DNA from: Spirochaetota bacterium
GTDB lineage: Bacteria; Spirochaetota; JAGLSM01; JAKPMW01
Direction of reading: 5' to 3'
Assembly (NCBI GenBank): GCA_029548715.1
Contig: JAKPMW010000322.1
Location: 1-15,249, forward strand
DNA length: 15,249 nucleotides
The notes under the pieces were generated by a model. That model saw only the letters and a program-made list of their open reading frames with translations. It searched no databases and was not told the origin of the DNA. This document shows positions 5,524 through 12,096 of the stretch, one piece after another (within the stretch, counting starts at the first letter, position 1; each line of letters begins with the position of its first letter). Both the position numbers and the translations under genes were made by a program.

Positions 5524-8052
5524 ATGGAAAAACGCGGCCTCATCAGTGTCTTCCTGGTATCGATGGCGGTACTGGGAGCCCAACTGGGTGTGATCCGCTA
5601 TATGAGTGTGGCCAGCTGGTCCAACTTTGCTGGCCTCATCATTAGCATCGCCCTGCTTGGTTTCGGACTATCGGGAACAATCCTGACGGTCCTGCGCGAA
5701 CGGATTGAACGAAGACTGCAGGACTGGCTCTTCTGGTCGGCGGCGGCCTTTATTATCGCGGCTGGCTATGTGCTGCAGTTTGCGCGTCTGATACCCTTTA
5801 TTCCCCAGAGTCTGCATCAGGATGGAACCCAGGTTCTCTATCTGGCGCTCTACTATTTCCTGTTTTTCGTTCCGTTTTTCTTTGGTGCACTGTTCATCAA
5901 TCTGTCCTTCCTCCGCATGAAGACCGGAATCAACCGGATGTATTTGTACAATCTCATGGGATCCGGAATTGGCGCTCTCGTCCTTTTGGTCTGTACTTCA
6001 GTCATTTCTCCACAGTACCTCATGATTCCCGTCCTGCTTCTGGGGTCGGCGGTCGTTATCAATGAGGCAATCGGCAGTGCCAGGCGGATGCGCCTGGGGG
6101 CGATTGTCATTGCTGTGGCGTTTTTGCCCGTTTTGCTGACGGGGATTGGTCTCTTTTCTCCTGCCACATCAGCAGACGCGCAGCAGTGTGCCGATGGCCC
6201 TGCGCAGGGACAACAGACAGCGGTTTCTGAACCGAACAAGGGCATTTGGGCGGGACTCTTCAATCTTGCTGATATAAACATGTCCCACTACAAGGACATC
6301 TCGTATGCGCTCAAGGTTCCCGAGTCCAGGGTCATTCATGAAAAGGCCTCATCCCTGGGGTATATCCAGGTAATCGAGAGTTCCCAGTTCCGGTTTGCTC
6401 CCGGCCTGTCTCTCTCGTATTACGATTCAATCCCGCCTGTTCAGCACGGACTCTTTATCGATGGATTCGGTGCTTCAGGGATAGCTCGGTATGTGGATGC
6501 AACCAATGCCGGATATATCCGCTATCTTCCGTTCTCCCTGTCCTACAGTCTCAAAAACAGGCCCTCGGCTCTTGTCATTGGAGCTGGTGGTGGAAATCCC
6601 GTACTGTTTGCCTTGACGCTTGGAGCCTCAAAGGTGATGGCGGTCGAGCCATACGCGCCCGTTGTTGATCTGGCCCGCGAGACTTTTGCGGCCTGGTCCA
6701 AAGGGATCTGGGATGATCCCCGTGTCACAACGGTCATCAGTGATGGAAGAACCTTTTGCAAGCGGGATGACGGAAAGTACGATATCCTTTCGATTCCGGC
6801 CATGGTTTCATCCGGGATGTCCTTCAGCTCGGGATCAGGGAATGGCGAAAACTATCTCTTCACCAAAGAGGCCTTCGATGACTATCTCTCCAGGCTTGCA
6901 CCTGAGGGAATCCTCGATGTCTCGATGCGGCTTGATTCGCCACCACGCGCCCTGCTCAAACTCGAGTCACTGGTGTTCAGTTGGGCGAAGGAACGCTTTC
7001 CCGCGGACTTTGCACAGCGGATTGTCTTTATTCGCGGACTTGACTGGGGTGCGTTTCTTGTGAAAAACGGGGTTTTCGCGACAAACGAGATTGCTCTTCT
7101 CAAGAAAAAGACCCGCGATCTTTCGGCCGACTTTTCGTACTATCCCGGGATCAGTGCCAGCGAGGTCAACCAGTACAATGTCATTCCCGAAGAAGTCTAT
7201 TATGCCTTTGCTCAGGCGTTTGTTGCCGGGACCGAGCAGGCGTTTATCGGGGGGTATGCCTTTAATATCGAACCGCCCACCGATAACCGGCCGTACTTCA
7301 GTCACTTTTTGCCGCTGTCAACTGTACCCAAACTGCTTGGCCTGTCCGGCGGGATGAAGGATGTTCCCTTTGATGAGTGGGGTTATCTCCTTTCGTGGGC
7401 AACCGTTTTGCAGGGCGTTGTGTTTGGCCTCCTGATTATCTGCATTCCGGTGTTTACCTCGGGACGCGCCTTTCTCAGGGAGCGGGGCAAGCTGCGTGTG
7501 ATTGTCTACTTCTTCGCACTCGGGATGGGTTTTATGCTGATCGAGATAGCGGTTATCCAGAAGCTCAATCTCTTTATTGCCAATCCGCTCTACAGTGTGG
7601 CACTGGTCATTGGTGTTCTCCTGATCTTTTCAGGGATAGGCGCCGGCTTTGCCAGCCGGTATCGGGGTGAGGAAGCGAAAAAAGGGATTACCGTGGGTGT
7701 CTCGGGTATCCTGGCGGCGCTGGCTTTGCATGCCTTTGTCTTTGCTCCGCTGATGCAGCCGTTGCTGGCACTCCCCGAACTGCTGAGAATCATGATAGTG
7801 ATCCTCTTTTTGGCACCGCTCGGCTTTTTTATGGGCTTCCCGTTTCCTCTCGGGTTGCAGGTTCTGTCTGACAAGCGTGAAAAGCTTATGCCCTGGGGGC
7901 TGGCCATCAATGGTTCGGTTTCGGTATTCGCCAGCGTGCTGACAAGCATCCTGTCGATGCATTTCGGATTTGCCTTTGTGTTTTTCCTGGCAGCCCTCTT
8001 TTATGTTGCTGCCTGGGTGACCTTTCCAGCCCGGATCAGGTTTTCTTCCTGA
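5524..8052 (+). CDS. 14-helix membrane protein with an inserted spermidine-synthase-like Rossmann domain
   Basis: 842 residues. Seven hydrophobic helices (roughly 5-212) precede a soluble domain of about 400 residues (215-615), and seven more helices follow (about 617-838). The soluble part contains the SAM-type loop ALVIGAGGGNP (glycines from G353), the acidic strand end VEPYAP (E375), SDGR (D407) and ENYLFTKEAF, as in SpeE-like membrane proteins. The catalytic aspartate segment of spermidine synthases (a D..D.P pattern) is replaced by DILSIPAMVSSG, so aminopropyl transfer is unlikely. Positive residues lie in the loops after helices 2, 4, 6, 8, 10 and 12 and at both termini, which puts the soluble domain outside. 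It begins 7 bases after pcm. The true reaction is unknown; a methyltransferase, a transporter or a regulator are all possible. Confidence 0.85.
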   Translation: MEKRGLISVFLVSMAVLGAQLGVIRYMSVASWSNFAGLIISIALLGFGLSGTILTVLRERIERRLQDWLFWSAAAFIIAAGYVLQFARLIPFIPQSLHQDGTQVLYLALYYFLFFVPFFFGALFINLSFLRMKTGINRMYLYNLMGSGIGALVLLVCTSVISPQYLMIPVLLLGSAVVINEAIGSARRMRLGAIVIAVAFLPVLLTGIGLFSPATSADAQQCADGPAQGQQTAVSEPNKGIWAGLFNLADINMSHYKDISYALKVPESRVIHEKASSLGYIQVIESSQFRFAPGLSLSYYDSIPPVQHGLFIDGFGASGIARYVDATNAGYIRYLPFSLSYSLKNRPSALVIGAGGGNPVLFALTLGASKVMAVEPYAPVVDLARETFAAWSKGIWDDPRVTTVISDGRTFCKRDDGKYDILSIPAMVSSGMSFSSGSGNGENYLFTKEAFDDYLSRLAPEGILDVSMRLDSPPRALLKLESLVFSWAKERFPADFAQRIVFIRGLDWGAFLVKNGVFATNEIALLKKKTRDLSADFSYYPGISASEVNQYNVIPEEVYYAFAQAFVAGTEQAFIGGYAFNIEPPTDNRPYFSHFLPLSTVPKLLGLSGGMKDVPFDEWGYLLSWATVLQGVVFGLLIICIPVFTSGRAFLRERGKLRVIVYFFALGMGFMLIEIAVIQKLNLFIANPLYSVALVIGVLLIFSGIGAGFASRYRGEEAKKGITVGVSGILAALALHAFVFAPLMQPLLALPELLRIMIVILFLAPLGFFMGFPFPLGLQVLSDKREKLMPWGLAINGSVSVFASVLTSILSMHFGFAFVFFLAALFYVAAWVTFPARIRFSS

Positions 8053-8071
8053 TCTGAAAGCATGATGTGAC

Positions 8072-8113
8072 GCAACGGGCGCAGTGCCGGATATCCGGCA
8101 CTGCGCCCGTTGC
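8072..8113. repeat. Perfect 42-base palindrome between two genes
   Basis: Each base from 8072 to 8092 pairs with its partner from 8113 back to 8093, with the centre at GGATATCC (8089-8096). This gives 21-base arms without a mismatch and, in RNA, a stem of about 19 pairs with a four-base AUAU loop. It begins 19 bases after the stop codon of the 14-helix protein and ends 3 bases before the ribosome site (AAGGAG, 8117-8122) of the next gene. No T-run follows on either strand. It could be a terminator lacking a U-tract, a transcript-stabilising hairpin or a translation switch. Confidence 0.9.
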
Positions 8114-8129
8114 ATGAAGGAGCGCCGCT

Positions 8130-9368
8130 GTGCTGTCCATGGTTGTGGTACTCATGATTTTTCTGGCGATCGCTGTCCGGCAGATAGGGAGATTTCGGCT
8201 TGAGATCTGGAGTGTCATGCTGACCGGTGCCGGGGTTGTCCTTTTCAGCGGAGAGATCGGCCCGGAAGATGCGTGGAGGGCCATTGACTGGGATGTTCTG
8301 GTTTTTTTGGGCGGGATGTTTGTTGTGGGGGAGGGACTCTATCGTTCGGGATATTTGGCAACCAGGTCCGCCCAGCTTTTTGCAGGAGCCAAAACCACAG
8401 GGGGGCTTGTAGCCCGGATCGTCCTGACAACCGGGGGACTCTCTGCACTGTTGATGAATGACACGGTAGCGATCATAGCAACTCCCTTGATGATCCATTT
8501 TTCACGGGTCTGTCGGGTTGATGTACGGCTGCTTCTTCTGGCACTGGCTTTTTCGATTACAACCGGGAGTGTGCTGAGCCCGGTAGGGAATCCGCAAAAC
8601 CTGCTTATTGCTGTTCAAAGCGGGATGCCGGATGCTTTCGGGACTTTTCTTGCGGGACTGATTCTTCCGACAGTGCTTGCACTGGGATTCGTCTGGGGCG
8701 TGTTGCGTCTTGGCTGGAGAATGGAATATAGCCAGACAATCAAACTTGACGGGCTGGGACATATTGCTGATACCCGGCTGGCTCGGGCCTCTTCGCTGGG
8801 CGTGGCCCTGGCGCTGGCGGCCATTGCCGTTCGTATGCTGGCCGCCTGGCTGGGGGAGGGACATGTCTTTCCGCTGTCACTTGTGGCACTCGTCGCGGCA
8901 GCACCCGTCATGCTCTTTTCCGGGCAGCGTTTTGTGGTGCTGAGGAATATGGACTGGCGCACGCTGGTATTTTTTGCGGCCATGTTTGTGGTGATGCAGT
9001 CCGTTTGGGAGAGCGGGTTTTTTCAGGGCCTGATGCGCAGTACCGGACTGGGACTGAATTCTGTCGAGGGTCTCTTGGGCAGCGGAATCCTTGTCAGTCA
9101 ACTGGTCTCCAATGTTCCCTTTGTGGCCCTGATTCTGCCGGCCATGTCACAGGCCGGTGCCGGGACTGCCCAATATCTGGCACTTGCAGCCGGGAGTACC
9201 CTTGCAGGAAATCTCCTGATCCTCGGGGCAGCCAGCAATATCATCGTCCTGCAAAACGCGGAGCGACACGGCGCAGGCTTCAGTTTTTGGGAATTTGCCC
9301 GGGCCGGAATTCCCCTGACACTTCTTCAGGCGGCGTTGTACTGGGTCTGGTTTTCACTGGCCATCTGA
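8130..9368 (+). CDS. ArsB/NhaD/SLC13-type ion transporter (substrate unknown)
   Basis: 412 residues, almost wholly hydrophobic, with about 11 predicted helices. The first half has IDWDVLVFLGGMFVVGEGL, then SALLMNDTVAIIATPL and TGSVLSPVGNPQNLLIA; the second half repeats the pattern with MDWRTLVFFAAMFVV, SQLVSNVPFVALILP and LILGAASNIIVL. Paired N-D-T/N-P hairpins of this sort mark the ion transporter superfamily that includes ArsB, NhaD and SLC13 carriers. Substrates in it range from arsenite and sodium/proton to dicarboxylates and sulfate, and I cannot choose between them. The GTG at 8130 is taken as the start because AAGGAG sits 7 bases before it; the ATG at 8139 is too far from that site. 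A repressor operon follows 75 bases downstream with its own promoter. Confidence 0.88.
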   Translation: MLSMVVVLMIFLAIAVRQIGRFRLEIWSVMLTGAGVVLFSGEIGPEDAWRAIDWDVLVFLGGMFVVGEGLYRSGYLATRSAQLFAGAKTTGGLVARIVLTTGGLSALLMNDTVAIIATPLMIHFSRVCRVDVRLLLLALAFSITTGSVLSPVGNPQNLLIAVQSGMPDAFGTFLAGLILPTVLALGFVWGVLRLGWRMEYSQTIKLDGLGHIADTRLARASSLGVALALAAIAVRMLAAWLGEGHVFPLSLVALVAAAPVMLFSGQRFVVLRNMDWRTLVFFAAMFVVMQSVWESGFFQGLMRSTGLGLNSVEGLLGSGILVSQLVSNVPFVALILPAMSQAGAGTAQYLALAAGSTLAGNLLILGAASNIIVLQNAERHGAGFSFWEFARAGIPLTLLQAALYWVWFSLAI

Positions 9369-9407
9369 GGCAAGCTGGATGGATGAGCGATGTTCCCAGG
9401 ACAGGTC

Positions 9408-9436
9408 TTGACAATACTTAAAAGTTTGCTTAAGTA
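9408..9436 (+). promoter_or_regulatory. Promoter of the arsR-type repressor/ATPase operon
   Basis: A perfect consensus -35 box TTGACA (9408-9413) is followed after 17 bases by a poor -10 box TAAGTA (9431-9436). The predicted start of transcription falls at about 9443, the A of the repressor's ATG, which has no ribosome site before it. A leaderless transcript is therefore the simplest reading. The weak -10 and the overlapping operator fit a repressed promoter. Confidence 0.7.
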
Positions 9437-9438
9437 TT
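9413..9438. promoter_or_regulatory. ArsR/SmtB-type operator (9-8-9 inverted repeat)
   Basis: AATACTTAA (9413-9421) and TTAAGTATT (9430-9438) form a perfect inverted repeat separated by 8 bases. It overlaps the end of the -35 box, the spacer and the -10 box, so a bound repressor would block RNA polymerase. AT-rich imperfect dyads of about this size in front of the repressor gene are typical for CadC/SmtB-type regulators, so autoregulation is inferred. Confidence 0.75.
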
Positions 9439-9442
9439 AAAT

Positions 9443-9793
9443 ATGAATGCAATCACGAGATCACACTCTGCCTGCTCTCCCATTGGTGGACAGGAGCAAA
9501 TCGCCCGGTTGAATGACTGCCCGGGAATCGCCGAACTCTTCAAGGCCCTGGCGGACGAAACACGGACCCGCATCCTCAGTCTCCTGCAAAGTGGTGAACT
9601 CTGCGTTTGCCAGATTGCTGGAAGCATGGAGATGAGCCTTCCTGCTGTCAGCCATCACCTGCGCCTTCTCAAGATGATGCGCCTTGTGTCGGCCAGGCGG
9701 GATGGACGGCAGGTGTACTATACCCTGCTTGACCAGCATGTGGCCGATCTGATCAGGATTGCGAGAGAGCATCTTCATGAGGGTGCGCGATGA
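9443..9793 (+). CDS. ArsR/SmtB-family metal-sensing repressor (CadC-like)
   Basis: 116 residues with the winged-helix core LFKALADETRTRILSLL (32-48) and recognition helix region MSLPAVSHHLRLLK. Two metal-site signatures are visible. The alpha3 site is ELCVC (C54 and C56) with N-terminal cysteines C11 and C26 available as further ligands. The alpha5 site is D97, H99, H110 and E113, with the exact spacing of the D-H-H-E zinc site of SmtB. Staphylococcal CadC carries both types, responding to cadmium, lead and zinc, so a similar range is inferred. Metal binding weakens DNA binding and derepresses the operon. Its stop overlaps the ATPase start by 4 bases (ATGA), and the inverted-repeat operator lies directly upstream. 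Confidence 0.92.
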   Translation: MNAITRSHSACSPIGGQEQIARLNDCPGIAELFKALADETRTRILSLLQSGELCVCQIAGSMEMSLPAVSHHLRLLKMMRLVSARRDGRQVYYTLLDQHVADLIRIAREHLHEGAR

Positions 9794-11916
9794 GCACAAT
9801 GAAGGAAGCAGCCATCACTGGGCTGAGTTGCAGCATGTGTGCGGCCGGCCTTGAAAAAACGCTTCAGGCCAGGGCTGGTCTGGAATCCTGCCGGATCAAT
9901 TTTGCAACCGGTCGGATCAGGTTTCCAGCCGAACGTGAGCAGGAGGTCTGCGCAGTCGTTGCCGAGTCCGAGCCCGGGGTGCGCCTGAAGGACACGAAAG
10001 AACAGGCCAATCCGCATGCGTCTTCGGAGCGGGAGTGGCGGCAGGCCTGGCGCCTGATTCTTGCCGCGCTGCTTTTTGCAGCCTTGCTTGCGGGTGACGA
10101 GGCATGGGACCGGCAGGGTCTGCAGTATCTCTCCTGGGGACTTGCACTGGCTGGCTGGCTGGCTGCAGGCTGGGGAGTGATCGTTGCTGCCGTGAGGAAT
10201 CTCCTGCATGGCAGGGTGTTTGACGAAAACTTTTTGATGACGCTGGCTACTCTTGGTGCCTTTGCAGTCGGGCATCTGCCCGAGGCAGTGGGAGTCATGC
10301 TGTTTTATCATCTTGGGGAACTGGTGCAGGACTCGGCGGTGCAGTCGAGCCGAAATGCGATTACTTCGCTGGCCAGGGTGATTCCTGAGACGAGCAGGCG
10401 GATTACTCCGGAGGGTGTCAGCCTGTGTGCATCAGACAAGATCGGCCCGGGCGAAATCCTCGAGGTGTGGCCAGGCGAGCGGGTGTCACATGACGGGATT
10501 CTCGAAACGGACGAAGCCTGGCTGGATACCTCAGCCCTGACTGGGGAGTCCCGACCCAGAAAATTTGAGCGGGGGATGGAGATGCAGGCCGGGTATCTTG
10601 TCACAGAAACAAAAGTCCATATCCGGGCGACACGCTTGCTCAAGAATTCAGCTGTCGCAAGGATTATGGCACTTGTTGAAGAGGCGACACAGCGCAAGGC
10701 AAAAACAGAACGCTTTATGACACGCTTTGCCGCGGTATATACCCCGCTGGTTGTATTTTCGGCGGTCGCTCTTGCTGTACTTCCTCCGCTCCTGATTGCC
10801 GGGGCCAGCTTTGAGGACTGGCTCTTTCGGGCGCTTGTCTTTCTTGTCATCTCCTGTCCCTGTGCGCTGGTTGTCTCGATTCCCCTGGGTTATTTTGCCG
10901 GTATCGGGGCGGCCTCACGTCACGGGATTCTTGTCAAGGGAGGGACAGTTTTGGACAAGCTGGCGAAAGTCAGGGCCATCGCGTTTGACAAGACCGGGAC
11001 GATAACAGATGGAAAATTTCAGGTCCAGCGTGTGACTCCGGGCCCGGGCATGGATACGGAGATGGTACTGGCGCTGGCTGGGGCTTTGGAAGCCAATTCC
11101 AATCATCCCATAGCCGCAGCCATTCGGGCAGGTGGTGGTCGCGTTTTGCCGGCGATTGAAGACGTCAGGGAAATACGTGGGCGTGGTGTCATGGGGAGAC
11201 TGGCTGATGGGCGGAGGGTTTTGCTTGGCTCGGAGAGTTTCTTGCAAGAAGAGTGCGGGATCCAGCCGGGGGCTGGAGCAGGGGTCCCTGGCTCGTTGCA
11301 TCTGGCGCTTGGGCGGGCCTGGGCGGGGAGTATTGAAATAGACGATGCAGTCCGCAATACCGCGCACAAGGCTGTGAAGGAAGTGCGGGAACTCGGCGTC
11401 CGGACGGTGGCGCTCTACAGTGGTGACCAGGCAAGGCGAACCATGCTCGTGGGGACATCGTTGCAGATGGACGAAATCAGGGGAGAGCTTTTGCCCGAGG
11501 ACAAGCTGCACGCCCTTGAGACGCTGATGCAGGCCAATCCGGGCGGAACAACGGTTTTTGTCGGGGACGGGATCAATGATGCCCCGGTTCTCAGACGGGC
11601 AGATGTCGGGATAGCTATGGGCGGGCTGGGAAGTGATGCGGCCATTGAAGCGGCCGATGCGGTCCTGGTCCAGGATGAGCCGCTTCTTGTTGCGCGTGGA
11701 ATCTGGATCGCCCGAGCGACCCGCCGGGTTGTCTGGCAGAATATTGTCTTTGCCCTGTCCTTCAAGGCGGTTTTTCTGCTTCTTGGCGGACTGGGGCTTG
11801 CGAGTCTTTGGGAAGCAGTGATCGCAGATGTAGGGGTGGCGCTTGCAGCTCTGGCCAACGCCATGCGTCTTGTCTGGAGTCCAAGGCTTTCGGGGGCAAG
11901 ACTGAATCAGGCATAG
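9790..11916 (+). CDS. cadA: P1B-type heavy-metal ATPase, zinc/cadmium/lead class (ZntA/CadA type)
   Basis: 708 residues in full family order. One N-terminal metal-binding domain has GLSCSMC (C14 and C17). The actuator domain has LTGES; the transmembrane CPC is C356-P-C358 in ISCPCALVVSIPLG; the phosphorylated aspartate is D400 in DKTGT; the HP pair is in NSNHPIAAAI; and the hinge is VGDGINDAPVL. The P1B-2 marks are GGLGSDAAIEAADAVLVQDEP and the last-helix lysine and aspartate (LSFKAVFLL and ADVGVALAAL) known to matter in ZntA. It exports divalent metal from the cytoplasm using ATP. GAGGG lies 6 bases before the ATG, inside the repressor gene's end, so expression should track the repressor. 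Confidence 0.95.
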   Translation: MSTMKEAAITGLSCSMCAAGLEKTLQARAGLESCRINFATGRIRFPAEREQEVCAVVAESEPGVRLKDTKEQANPHASSEREWRQAWRLILAALLFAALLAGDEAWDRQGLQYLSWGLALAGWLAAGWGVIVAAVRNLLHGRVFDENFLMTLATLGAFAVGHLPEAVGVMLFYHLGELVQDSAVQSSRNAITSLARVIPETSRRITPEGVSLCASDKIGPGEILEVWPGERVSHDGILETDEAWLDTSALTGESRPRKFERGMEMQAGYLVTETKVHIRATRLLKNSAVARIMALVEEATQRKAKTERFMTRFAAVYTPLVVFSAVALAVLPPLLIAGASFEDWLFRALVFLVISCPCALVVSIPLGYFAGIGAASRHGILVKGGTVLDKLAKVRAIAFDKTGTITDGKFQVQRVTPGPGMDTEMVLALAGALEANSNHPIAAAIRAGGGRVLPAIEDVREIRGRGVMGRLADGRRVLLGSESFLQEECGIQPGAGAGVPGSLHLALGRAWAGSIEIDDAVRNTAHKAVKEVRELGVRTVALYSGDQARRTMLVGTSLQMDEIRGELLPEDKLHALETLMQANPGGTTVFVGDGINDAPVLRRADVGIAMGGLGSDAAIEAADAVLVQDEPLLVARGIWIARATRRVVWQNIVFALSFKAVFLLLGGLGLASLWEAVIADVGVALAALANAMRLVWSPRLSGARLNQA

Positions 11917-11939
11917 GAGAAGAGATGCGCCTGATCTCA

Positions 11940-11967
11940 GCAGCAGCGTGCGATGCATGACTGCTGC
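11940..11967 (+). other. Weak hairpin after the metal ATPase gene
   Basis: GCAGCAG (11940-11946) pairs with CTGCTGC (11961-11967) around a 14-base loop. There is no T-run, so it would be a poor intrinsic terminator. The rest of the 180-base gap up to 12096 holds no convincing gene; promoter-like boxes there are too poor to call. Confidence 0.3.
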
Positions 11968-12096
11968 CAGTTGATACAGGGTATCGAATTATATTGAGCC
12001 TGTGCAACCACGCGCAGAGTCTTGCTTTTCGTGGCCTCAACCTGCTATTCTTGAACGGCAGTCTCTGATTGTCATTTTACACCAAAGGCGGAATTC

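Noticed and set aside
4914..5543. Minus-strand frame of about 209 codons across pcm
   Set aside because: Shadow of the PCMT coding frame; no family features and no ribosome site.
5524..8052. Naming the 14-helix protein a spermidine synthase
   Set aside because: The catalytic aspartate segment is missing and the domain sits among membrane helices; only the fold resemblance is supported.
8072..8113. Calling the 42-base palindrome an ordinary intrinsic terminator
   Set aside because: No T-run follows on either strand, so termination cannot be claimed from sequence.
8130..9368. Naming the transporter arsB (arsenite efflux)
   Set aside because: The superfamily motifs fit, but they do not fix the substrate, and the nearby repressor has zinc/cadmium-type sites, not an arsenic operon context.
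10915..11958. Open frame of about 347 codons on the minus strand
   Set aside because: It is antisense to the metal ATPase, rich in proline, arginine and histidine, with no domain, as expected of a shadow frame in GC-rich DNA.
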